This document shows, piece after piece, positions 8,440-16,615 of a DNA stretch of 16,615 bases. The notes under the pieces are model-generated. The model was not told the origin of the DNA and searched no databases. It saw only the letters and a program-made list of their open reading frames with translations. Every line of letters starts with the position of its first letter. Position 1 is the first letter of the stretch. Source of the DNA: Rhizopus sp. PT2906 (lineage: Eukaryota; Mucoromycota; Mucoromycetes; Mucorales; Rhizopodaceae); the NCBI GenBank assembly GCA_025529335.1, contig JAMYHX010000696.1:1-16615 (forward strand). Reading direction: 5' to 3'. A program made the position numbers and the translations under genes.

Positions 8440-9505
8440 ATGACTGCAGTCACCAAGGAAACGTTACCGCCTATAGGGCACGCTACAGCCGGCTCCGCTG
8501 GTGCCATGTTTGCTCTCACACTTGTTTATCCCCTTGACATGTGAGATTTATATATATTTGTTTCCTCACGTAAAATATTGAAATAATCCATCATAGCATC
8601 AAAACAAGAATCCAAGTCCAAGTGAAAGAAGGAAAACAGGCCGAAGAGGAACACTATAAGTCAGCCTGGGATGGTATTCAACAGATCGTAAATAAGGAAG
8701 GTATTGCCGGACTCTATGCTGGACTCGGCTCTTCCTTGATCGGGACCGCATCCACCAATTTCACTTACTTTTACTGCTATTCCTTCTTGAGAGAGAATTA
8801 CAATAAGCGATACAACCCTCGTGGAGGCACATTATCTACAGCCATGGAACTTATCTTGGGCGCGGCTGCCGGTGCTCTCACCACATTGATCACAACACCT
8901 GTATCCGTCATCACGACTCGTCAGCAAACGTTACCACCCTCTGAGCGCCAAGGTGTTGTTGATACATGCAAGACGATCATTGAAGAAGAAGGTATTCAGG
9001 GCCTATGGAAAGGTATTCAGCCCTCTCTCGTCCTATGTGTCAACCCCGCCATTACCTATGGTAGTTTTGAAAAGATTAAGCAGATCGTCCTCAACGTCTT
9101 GAAATTACCACTCACACCCGGAATCAACTTTTTGGTCGGAGCACTTGCAAAAACACTGGCCACGGTGATTACTTACCCCTATATTATGGCCAAGGTACGA
9201 CTTCAGTGGAAACCCTCAAAAGAGAAACAAGACAAGATTGTCCCCTATAAGGGATCTTTAGACGTCCTTGCTCGTGTTCTCAAAACAGATGGATTCTTTG
9301 GTTGGTACAAGGTAATAAAAAAGAGAGAAAAAAAAAAAAAAAAAGAGAAAGAGAAGCTCATTATGTTTAATAGGGAATGAGCACTCAAATCACAAAGGCT
9401 GTTTTATCTCAAGCATTGTTATTTATGATGAAAGACATATTCACAAACTACACAGTGTTGGCATTTGCCCTTATACAAGCTGCTAAAAAATCAAAGACAG
9501 CATAG
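8440..9505 (+). CDS. ANT1: Peroxisomal adenine nucleotide carrier (Ant1/PMP34 type)
   Basis: Exons 8440-8540, 8597-9311 and 9374-9505 give 315 aa, a normal length for a mitochondrial carrier family (SLC25) protein with six membrane helices. The three signature sites are visible: PLDIIK (Pro31, Asp33, Lys36), TTPVSVITTRQQ (Pro135 to Arg142) and TYPYIMAK (Pro228 to Lys233). TTRQQT and NPAITYGSFEKIK match the fungal Ant1 subfamily rather than the mitochondrial ADP/ATP carrier; Ant1 exchanges ATP for AMP across the peroxisomal membrane to support fatty-acid activation. Intron 1 splits the first signature motif after Asp33 (phase 2). Intron 2 (9312-9373) contains a 16-A run. It is convergent with the aminotransferase, with 77 bp between stops. 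Confidence 0.92.
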
Positions 9506-9582
9506 ATGCGTAAAGCAAACCATACAGATTTATTTATTTTTTTTTTGTTGTATAAAGCATGTCGCATTACATCATATTTTCT

Positions 9583-11250
9583 TTACTTTGACTTGCTTTT
9601 AAACTTATTGATCATACGTTCAATATTGTCCAGTCCTTTCTTGACTTGATCCATAGGTGGGCCAAAGCTGAGTCTTACGAAATGATGACAAGGAGATTCG
9701 AATAACTCACGACGATGTGCAGGCTATGAAAAGTAAAAAGTTAAGATCTCATCAAATGAAACACGTAAACGACTTACGTTCACATCAAAGAAGATGCCGG
9801 GAACAACAATACTAGAATGCAAAAATAAGATACATCTGATCGTTGCATACACGCACACACTTACACTTTTTCTTTTAAACATTCTTCAAAGAACGTCAGT
9901 CCAATGTTTAAAGGTTCAGGCAGTCCACAGACATCAAGCCAGATGTAGAATGTAGCGTTGGGTGGCACCTTTACTTTTAATCCCATCTCTTCGAGTCTCT
10001 TGAGCACATAATCGCGTTTTTCTTTAAAATGTCTCTGAAGTGCCTTTGCTTCCTGTTTGTAAACCTCAGGAGTAAGGAAAGGTATGGCAGCATGCTGAAG
10101 TGGATGATTTGCACCACCTTCGAGGTATGAGCCAGCTTGTTCCATGGCAGTAATAACAGCCTTGGGTGCAACAATCCAACAGACACGCCATCCAGGCATC
10201 TATTAAAGGGTTTAGCATGTTCACTTGTTCATTCTTAGGAAGACTTACTCTATAATTTTTCGTTAGGCCGTCAACGACAATGATAGGATCTTCATTGACA
10301 TCCTCGACAAATTCGGTTATGCTCACCGTCTTTCCTTCTTCTCGATCATAAATATAAGCAGAATAAAATTCGTCCATGATCATGGCCGTGTGCCGTTCTT
10401 TCGCGATCTGTACCAAGGCAGCCAGCTCGTCATCCTGAATCACTTGACCAGTCGGATTACGAGGGTTGGAAGCAACGATGACGCTGAGACCTCTTGAAGA
10501 TATTTCCTTCTTGAGCGTCTCGGGCGATATATGGTATCGCGTTTCTTCCTCCAAGGCAGTAGGGATAGGCACAAAGCGTCTAAAGACAGACAGCATTTGT
10601 TCATAGGCGGTGTACTCGGGTAAGAAATAGCCAACATTGACGTCACCCATGGCGGAAGCCAAGCGACTCAAACCAGCACGACCACCAGGGACAATACAGA
10701 CGTTTTCCTCTGTGTACTTGGATGACTTGTTCTTTCTGTATATTTCGTTGTACAGATTAGCTACTGCCTTCCTGAGCTCTTTAGTGCCAGTGGTAGAGGC
10801 ATATTCATAAGCCTCCTCTGGTATATCAATTTGACGAGGTCGTTCCTTGCAGCCATCAATATGACCGACTGTATAAATATCAGTAAACATGACATCTTTT
10901 TTGAAAAGAGAGGGTTACCTTCAGGCGCGCCTTGACCAAAGTTAGCCCATTCTTCACTTTCAGGCGTATATCCATTCTTCTCCGCTCGGTCCATCACATA
11001 GATCACACCAGTCGATCCAGGATGTGTGATACCGTGCACTTCACCTTTGTTCTTGGCTGCCGTACTACGATTTTCATTTCCTGGAGCGCTTCTGAGCAAT
11101 CGGTGTGCTTCAGAATGCTTCTCTGACATTCTTTTTATAAAATATCAGTTTCAAACCGTTTGAACTTTGTCTAAACCCTTACATTTCTGTTATCACTTCC
11201 TCTGCAATGTCTTTAAAATGATGCTTTTTATGATGATTATCGTTACTCAT
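9583..11250 (-). CDS. PLP-dependent class I/II aminotransferase
   Basis: Six minus-strand exons, 11250-11183, 11130-10919, 10868-10249, 10199-9865, 9811-9778 and 9723-9583, give 469 aa. All five introns are GT-AG, 49 to 54 nt. The fold-type I aminotransferase residues are present: substrate-side GQGAPEVG, Asn231 in NPRNPTGQ, Asp259 in MDEFY, the PLP Schiff-base Lys297 in GLTKNYR, and Arg440 in FVRLSFG, which binds the alpha-carboxylate. It belongs to an aspartate-aminotransferase-superfamily branch of moderately conserved fungal and bacterial enzymes; the amino donor cannot be read from the sequence. The first exon (MSNDNHHKKHHFKDIAEE) is His/Lys-rich and was added because its splice joins in phase to the Met at 11129; without it the protein would start at that Met. 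Poly(A) signals AATAAA on this strand lie at 9529-9538. Confidence 0.9.
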
Positions 11251-11369
11251 GGTTTGAATGATGTATAAAAGAAAGAAAAGGATTAAAAAAAAAAGTCTTT
11301 TATTTAATCAATGGGAGGATTGACATCAACTTGACAATACTGATGTTATGCATTGACGTAATGTTCATT

Positions 11370-11437
11370 TTACTGAGATCCAAAATCGCGTTTACCCTTG
11401 ACGCGAACCACTTTATGCATATAAAGAACGCCGCAGG
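11370..11437 (-). CDS. Candidate last exon of a small membrane protein
   Basis: After a cattttag acceptor, the minus strand reads CGVLYMHKVVRVKGKRDFGS and one more residue to a TAA at 11372-11370, and AATAAA follows on the same strand near 11297. Read without splicing, the frame extends upstream through a hydrophobic run (YLIYLFFKWLILACGVLY). Composition suggests one membrane segment with a basic C-terminal tail. Upstream exons are not resolved: candidates include an ATG at 11970 behind a CT-rich tract and short open pieces around 11600-11790. Family not recognised. A lone chance open frame is possible. Confidence 0.3.
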
Positions 11438-12329
11438 CTAAAATGAGCCATTTAAAAAATAAATAAATTAGATAATAGTGCGCTTCGTTTATATGTGTCT
11501 ACAAGACTTGCTTATATCATGGTTTAATATAGGAGTCACTACAAAGGATTGGTTTCTTTTTTAGTTGAACATTACTATCTATTGATTTCATCTTTTTCTT
11601 TTGGCCAATTGATGATTGCTGTGTCCTAGAACAACAAGAGACTCATTCATCTGGACAATTATTTGATGAATTGTGTCTAGATGATTAATTACAAACAAGG
11701 CGATGAGTTACGGTCGAGATAACTTGATAGTACTTATAAATCACATTATATTCCTTATTAGCTACACATAGATTTTACTCTACCTTTTATGGAAGCTGTG
11801 ATCTTCATTCTATATCAGCAGTTTACAAGTAGATGAAACGTATTATTGTTCAAGTTTTTTTGTAGCGGGTGTCTGATTTAGCTTTAAAAAAAGAACTTGT
11901 GTAGCTGGAGTAGATGATTGGTGTAACATTGGCTTTAATCATAAGAAAGGATTGACAACGACGAGTCATGAATTGAGCGATATAATTGATTATTTGAAGG
12001 AATGACACAGAACAACAAGGGGAAAGAGGAGAATGAAAACAAGGAGGTGAAGAAGGAAGGGGGGAAACAACATAGTTTATTCACGTTGTAAAAAAGCATG
12101 GTCTGCACTACATTCAATGGAATAAAAAAAGTCAGTTATATTCCACGCAGGTTTTTTTGATTCCTTTTGTTCTTGTCGGTCTTTTCCCCCTTTTTTTTCT
12201 TTTCTTTGGTTGCATTTTCATATCCTTCATATTTATAGAAACAAACATATAAAAAAGGGAATTCATCATTTCTTTTCTTTTCTTTTCTTCTTCTCTTTTG
12301 CATCCTATCATCCATAATTCATCCTCTAT
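11438..12329. promoter_or_regulatory. Intergenic region and Zds promoter
   Basis: No complete gene is resolved. On the minus strand an ATG at 11970, preceded by a pyrimidine-rich stretch (12000-12060 on that strand), opens a 39-codon frame; it could be a first exon of the small minus gene ending at 11370. On the plus strand, 12160-12300 is strongly T/C-rich, with TTTTC repeats at about 12270-12290 and a TATAAAA-like box near 12249, all just before the Zds start at 12330. Confidence 0.35.
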
Positions 12330-13979
12330 ATGCAAGTATCTTTACCTGAAATAAACATTCCTAATCTTGATGATTGGGAAGAGATGAAGTTGAATGAAAA
12401 AGACAACACCAAGGAATCTGAAGGACTGACTCGAGCTCATTCTTTACAAAGAAACTTAAATCAGATAACAGAAGAAGGCAATCTACGAAAAGAAGTTATC
12501 AACATTGCCACGTCCAATCCTTCTCATCTCTTTTGGTAATAAATAAAACAATACAAGATAGCAAGACACTTATACATACTAGGGTACCTGCCTCACAACA
12601 TCCAGAAATTGCACCTACAGAATTTGAAAAGTATGTGGACGCACTAGGTTTCATGATTCGAAGAAAGAGTGTAAAGAGGAGACAATCTGTATTGTCTGTT
12701 TATTTTACAGCGGATGAACCTAAATTTGATGAAGAAGATAACACTAAAGAAAAGCAAGATGAGGATGAGTTAAAGAGGAGATCATTGATGCGTCGAAGCG
12801 TTAGTTTACATTTACCGAATGCAAATGGTTATTATATAAAATACGTATTCAATTCTATTTTAACCTCTTTATCTCTAGATGATCACTCTGTTCCTGATTT
12901 CTTAAAATTCGATCGAAATTCATCTCCACTTGATCAGTCTCGGGCCATTGTTCCTAAAACGGATAGACGACCGCTCCACAGAAGAGGTGCACGAGCAAAG
13001 AGAAACCCTAGTACGACAGCTGGACAACAACAACAACAACAACAGAGACCAATGCTGAGAACGCGAAATAGTGAATCTGATTTCTATGCACCGAATACAT
13101 CACCTGAAGGCATTACACTTGTGGATGATGAATGTTTGCCAATTGAAGATGATCAGGTTGTCAAGGAAGAAAAAGAGATAAAGGAACAAGTAAAGGAATT
13201 AGAGATTGCTTCCGATAAAAAAGAGGATAACAAACCACAACTTACGATGACACGATCAATGTCAACATCTACTGCGTCAAGTAGGAAATCAGCATGGTCA
13301 TGGACCTTTTGGTCAGACGAGAAATCATCTAAAAAGAATAAAGTGGATCCTGTAGACCATGATCAACCGCCTAAACCACCAACAGACAATACTATACCAT
13401 CAAGACGATTTACATTGTCTTCATTATTCTCTAGAAAATCAAAGCATACTCCAACAGATATGGAAGAAAAAGATACCTTACAAGCACCAAAAGACTTTCA
13501 ACTCAATCGAATGTACATGACACGATTACCACTTCATGTAGAAAGAGCAATCTATAAACTATCTCATGTTAAACTAGCCAATCCACGTAGACCACTTCAT
13601 GAACAGGTCCTGATATCTAATCTCATGTTTTGGTATCTATCCGTCATATCAACAAATGACAGCCAACAGCCTCCTGTGAAGACACATAAGCTGATAAAAA
13701 AGAAAAAAAGACCGCCACAACAAAAAAAGACAAAGGTCGATTTGAAATCAACCAAGGGCAATACAGCCTTTATGCCAAATCCTTCCTCTACTCGTCATCA
13801 ATCGACTGGCTTTGTTGTACCTGAAAATTATTTGAATCCAAGACAGCATACGACAAAGAGAAAGGGAACAAGACAACAGTTGGATAGTTCATCGGATGAG
13901 GATGAAGATGATGAAGATGAGGATGAGGATGATATTGAAGAAGAGGATGATGATCGTATCTTTAATAGTAATAATAATA

Positions 13980-14013
<34 letters not shown>

Positions 14014-14068
14014 ACTAAAAAAAGATGATGACCTACCGTTGGCTATGTACAAAATAAAAAAGCAATGA
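12330..14068 (+). CDS. ZDS1: Zds-family PP2A regulator (Zds_C domain)
   Basis: Exons 12330-12535 and 12583-14068 give 563 aa. Zds1/2 in yeast bind the PP2A subunit Cdc55 and control mitotic entry and exit and polarity. The N-terminal Zds motif reads HLFWVPASQHPEIAPTEF only after removal of the 47-nt intron, which splits the Trp codon. The C-terminal Zds_C domain is at about 379-424: MYMTRLPLHVERAIYKLSHV followed by KLANPRRPLHEQVLISN. Between them lie disordered, Ser/Arg- and Lys/Glu-rich stretches with many likely phosphosites (RRSVSLH, RRFTLSS). Low complexity includes a Gln run (CAA repeats, about 13026-13045), an acidic Asp/Glu run (13896-13954) and a Ser run from AGT repeats (13986-14013). 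Much shorter than yeast Zds1 (915 aa), so the linker is compact. One Zds gene is expected, so the symbol denotes the family. AATAAA at 14221-14226. Confidence 0.9.
13886..14013. repeat. Trinucleotide repeats coding for acidic and serine runs
   Basis: Imperfect GAT/GAG/GAA codon repeats followed by AATAATAAT and a run of about nine AGT codons near the 3' end of the Zds gene. They are in frame, so length change would alter the acidic and Ser tail without breaking the protein. A long poly-Leu frame on the opposite strand is only its shadow. Confidence 0.8.
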
Positions 14069-14429
14069 AGCCGATAAATGTTTATTTGTATTGTTGGATA
14101 AGGTTTTAATTTACTTGAAACATGTTTTAAGAACTAAACGTGTTCTCTTCTTGTTTATATTCCTCACTTATTCAAGATACGCACACGCTAAAGTCTCTTG
14201 TATGGACTTGACTCTATTCCAATAAAAGACACAGTAGACCCTTTTATTGATGACATACTTTTATTATTGTTTATGCTACCATCTTACACAAAAAGCAAAC
14301 AAGAAATAATTATTGTCTTACACAATTAAAAACAAACAAGCAAAAAGGGACTATAAGTATCCCTCATTCCCATTACGCGCCTTTTTCTCTTTTCTTTTCT
14401 TTCAACTCACTTACATTAATCTCTCAAGA
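14069..14429. promoter_or_regulatory. Zds 3' end and ferritin promoter
   Basis: Contains the Zds poly(A) signal (14221-14226), then the ferritin upstream region: a TATAAG element at about 14352 roughly 78 nt before the start, and a CT-rich stretch at 14384-14403. A GATAAG site lies near 14097; GATA factors regulate iron genes in fungi, but one site is weak evidence. No iron-responsive-element hairpin was seen in the presumed 5' leader. Confidence 0.4.
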
Positions 14430-15321
14430 ATGGCTCTTACCAAGCAGAATTTCTCTACTCAATCTGAAGAAGCCTTGAACCAACAAATCAATACAGAGCT
14501 TCAAGCTTCCCAAGTCTATCTTTCCATGTCTGCTTGGGCTCAACACTCAACTGTTGCCTTACCTGGTAAATAAAAGTGTTTATGCTTTTTTATTTCTTTG
14601 CTAATGCGAGGATATTACAGGTCTTGAAAAATACTTTCGTGAGGCTGCTGAAGAGGTAAGTTTAGCGTTTTGATGTAGATGAAATACTCATACTTTCTTT
14701 GTAGGAAAGAGAGCATGCTCAAAAACTGATTGGTAAAAAAAATAAAATAGGAAAAGTTGTCAAGTGGACAACAATCTAATATCATTTCAGATTATGTAAA
14801 CACTAGAGGTGGCAGAGTCGCTTTACGCGCTTTGCATGCACCAGAGGTAGCTATACACATGTGTATGTTCAATGGGATTCTCATCTTTATAATTTTTTAG
14901 ATTGACTGGAAGTCTGCAAAGAATGCGGTTGAATCTGCTCTTCAGCTTGAAAAAGGTAAACCGTGACAAGCATCACTTTTCCTGTTCTTTTATCAACATA
15001 TTGTATATAGACGTCAACAATTCTCTCCTCAAACTGCACAAGGTTGCTGATGGCAATGGTGACCCTCAAATGTGTGACTTTATCGAAGGCAATTTCTTGG
15101 GTGAACAAGTAGAGGCAATCAAGAAACTGTCTGATATGGTTACCCAGTTGAACCGTGTGGGCGAAGGTAAGGACAGAAAAAAAAAAAAAAAAATAAGCAT
15201 ACATAACCCGAATTTGCTAAACTGTCCCTTAGGACTTGGACTCTACTTGTGGGATCAACAACTCTACAGAGATGGAACAGGTGCTGGCAGCCGTGCTGTT
15301 GGTACTCCTCATCACGGTTAG
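14430..15321 (+). CDS. Ferritin, H-type (iron storage, ferroxidase active)
   Basis: Seven small exons, 14430-14565, 14621-14655, 14705-14732, 14791-14846, 14901-14955, 15011-15166 and 15233-15321, give 184 aa (human H chain 183). Ferritin stores iron as a mineral in a 24-mer cage. All ferroxidase ligands are conserved: Glu23 (NTELQASQVYLSM), Tyr30, Glu58 and His61 (EEEREHAQKLI), Glu102 (LEKDVNN) and Gln136 (GEQVEAI). RGGRVAL and DPQMCDFIE are also typical. No N-terminal signal peptide is obvious, so it is probably cytosolic. The start follows a CT-rich leader and matches the family N-terminus; the frame is open further up but without Met. Intron 6 has a 16-A run. Ferritin is absent from most Dikarya and known in Mucoromycota, which supports the taxonomic guess. 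AATAAA at 15338-15343. Confidence 0.95.
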
Positions 15322-15552
15322 ATCATGTTACAATAACAATAAACTACAAAAAAATACAAGAGAGAAATATTCTTGTTCTCAGTGAAGTATCTTTGTAACG
15401 TCGGGTGGTTTTGTTTATTTACACTTTCACACACACGCATTGTGTTCAAATATGAAGCACAATACAATTTTCTAATGATGTCATTTATCCTTATTTATTC
15501 AACTTTGTCAATAGTCATTTTATAAAGTAAGTTTTGGATATGCATGTTGATC
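15322..15552. other. Convergent 3' region
   Basis: Between the ferritin stop and the end of the candidate minus-strand gene. It carries the ferritin poly(A) signal (15338-15343) and, on the minus strand, AATAAA near 15495-15500, about 55 nt past the minus-strand stop. Nothing else seen. Confidence 0.4.
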
Positions 15553-15819
15553 TTATTGAGGTCTCTCTCTTTCTTTCCTCTTCATCAATCTAGTAAACTT
15601 GGTAGCAATAGGTTTTGCTGGGATAACGACAAGGACTTGTATGAGTTTTTCAGATAAGATGAATGTAACAAACACTGTAATTGATTTGGTTCCTTCGGCA
15701 AACAACGCTGTAGTTTAAAAATTGTCCCCGTTCTCGTTTAACAAAACGATCTGAACATATCATAAATTACAACCTGACGCGCGTTTTTACTTTATACTAA
15801 GGCGAGTGATGAAAGTCAT
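15553..15819 (-). CDS. Candidate 58-aa single-pass membrane protein
   Basis: Minus-strand exons 15819-15798 and 15707-15553, joined across a 90-nt GT-AG intron (gtataa to ctacag), give 177 nt and 58 aa. It starts MTFITRLTLFAEGTKSITVF, continues with a hydrophobic segment through about residue 36 (FILSEKLIQVLVVI), and ends in a basic tail (LMKRKERERPQ). One membrane helix with a positively charged C-terminus resembles small mitochondrial or ER subunits, but I recognise no family. In favour: phase agreement, an ATG in the right frame, and a downstream AATAAA. Against: the short first exon (22 nt), and the basic tail overlapping a CT-rich tract, which makes Lys/Arg/Glu codons by composition alone. 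Confidence 0.45.
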
Positions 15820-16407
15820 TATTCATCGACATCTGATATATCTGGCAATATCTTCATAAATATAGATGGGAATCATTATATTCATAACTATCTAATAGTT
15901 CTTTATGTGTAGATATTGATCCATTTCATTCATATATGGCTTTCGGAAAGCTAATATAATGCCTCTTTGCTCATATTGTCTTTGTTCTTGCTGGCTGGCA
16001 GAAGCCTCAGGCTATATAAATGACAGTGCTCGTATTTTAGGGCATTTTGACCACTGTAGGTGTTCCCTTCTTTCTTTGATCAAGATCACAGCTACATTTC
16101 ATTTAACATCAAAGGGCAGACTGCTCAGTTTTTTTTTCCCACTTACGAATATAATTCATGACTGGGCAAAAGCGTGATTTGAATTAAAACAACGAACATT
16201 GGGCGTTCATTGGTATTAGAAGCGCTGTAACTAAAAAAATACAACCTTTTTGTCATTGATAAATTGAAAAAAAAAAAGAGAGAGAGAGAGAAAGAGGATA
16301 AATGAAGCCGCATAATTTAATGACAAAACAATTAGACAATCTTGTTTATCTTGATGACTACATAGACAGTAAAATAAGAAAAGAGAGAGAGAGAGAAAAA
16401 GAGCAAT
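15820..16407. other. Upstream region of the ING gene with GA repeats
   Basis: No supported gene. An ATG at 15959 opens a 72-codon frame with a Cys-rich start (CSYCLCSCW) and a GYINDSARILGHFDHC stretch; it may be a chance frame or a first exon, and I assign nothing. GA dinucleotide runs occur at about 16277-16291 and 16383-16396, the second ending about 11 bases before the ING start. Confidence 0.35.
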
Positions 16408-16615
16408 ATGTTGACATTTAATATAGCACTCGAGGCAATTCCAGTAGACTTGCAGAGAAATTTTACATTAATGAGAGAATTGGACGGATATGCTCAAGGT
16501 TAGAACAAAAAAGAAGGGAAACAAGTGTTGACACATGTCTGTAGATCTTATAGAAACTGTGTCGAGAGAAGCCATTTATTTGATTGACAATATAAAAGAT
16601 ATGGATCCCAACACA
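16408..16615 (+). CDS. ING-family (inhibitor of growth) protein, 5' part only
   Basis: Exon 1 (16408-16498) and exon 2 (16545 to the window edge), joined over a 46-nt intron with a less common gttaga donor, encode the first 54 aa. ALEAIPVDLQRNFTLMRELD is the hallmark of the ING N-terminal helical domain, which dimerises and docks the protein into acetyltransferase or deacetylase complexes. Full-length ING proteins carry a C-terminal PHD finger that reads H3K4me3; it would lie beyond the window. Without it I cannot tell a Yng2 (NuA4), Yng1 (NuA3) or Pho23 (Rpd3L) orthologue. Unspliced, the frame hits TAG at once, so the intron is required. Confidence 0.82.

Noticed and set aside
12132..12335. 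Lys/Arg-rich minus-strand frame
   Set aside because: Explained by the T/C-rich Zds promoter read in reverse; no homology signal or splice context.
13828..14052. Poly-Leu/poly-Ser open frame on the minus strand
   Set aside because: It is the complement of the in-frame AGT and GAT/GAG repeats of the Zds gene.
15360..15390. CAGTGA loop-like sequence after ferritin, possible iron-responsive element
   Set aside because: The flanking bases do not pair into the required stem, and it lies past the ferritin poly(A) signal.

Overview
The window is eukaryotic and most likely comes from a Mucoromycota (Mucorales-type) fungus. The evidence is AT-rich DNA, compact genes with short GT-AG introns (about 46 to 90 nt), CT-rich tracts just upstream of start codons, AATAAA poly(A) signals, and fungal orthologues (RRS1, ESA1, peroxisomal ANT1, Zds). 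An animal-type H ferritin is also present, and ferritin among fungi is essentially restricted to early-diverging lineages. The species call is inference. There are no tRNA, rRNA, CRISPR or prokaryotic features. Gene models were spliced by hand; every named complete gene closes as a multiple of three with canonical GT-AG junctions.

Layout: (1) 16-606 +, EXPERA/TMEM97-like sterol-related membrane protein, 3 exons. (2) 607-2440, gene-poor, with a possible 235-bp insertion flanked by a 12-bp direct repeat and two head-to-head degenerate reading frames. (3) 2892-3734 +, RRS1, 3 exons, convergent with (4) 5174-3852 -, a 399-aa PHD-finger protein, 3 exons. (5) 5426-6100 +, a broken multi-exon gene. 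(6) 6220-7698 +, ESA1-type MYST histone acetyltransferase, intronless. (7) 7840-8135 +, another broken coding remnant. (8) 8440-9505 +, peroxisomal adenine nucleotide carrier ANT1, 3 exons, convergent with (9) 11250-9583 -, PLP-dependent aminotransferase, 6 exons. (10) 11370-11970 -, traces of a small unrecognised gene. (11) 12330-14068 +, Zds-family PP2A regulator, 2 exons. (12) 14430-15321 +, ferritin, 7 exons. (13) 15819-15553 -, candidate 58-aa membrane protein, 2 exons. (14) 16408-end +, 5' part of an ING-family gene, cut by the window edge.

Most genes are unrelated housekeeping genes, as is usual for a fungal chromosome. A loose theme is chromatin: ESA1, the PHD protein and the ING protein lie within about 12 kb, and ESA1 plus an ING protein (Yng2) are partners in NuA4 in yeast. 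No obvious new defence or mobile system was found. The least explained material is the set of interrupted reading frames between conserved genes, plus the small membrane-protein candidates.
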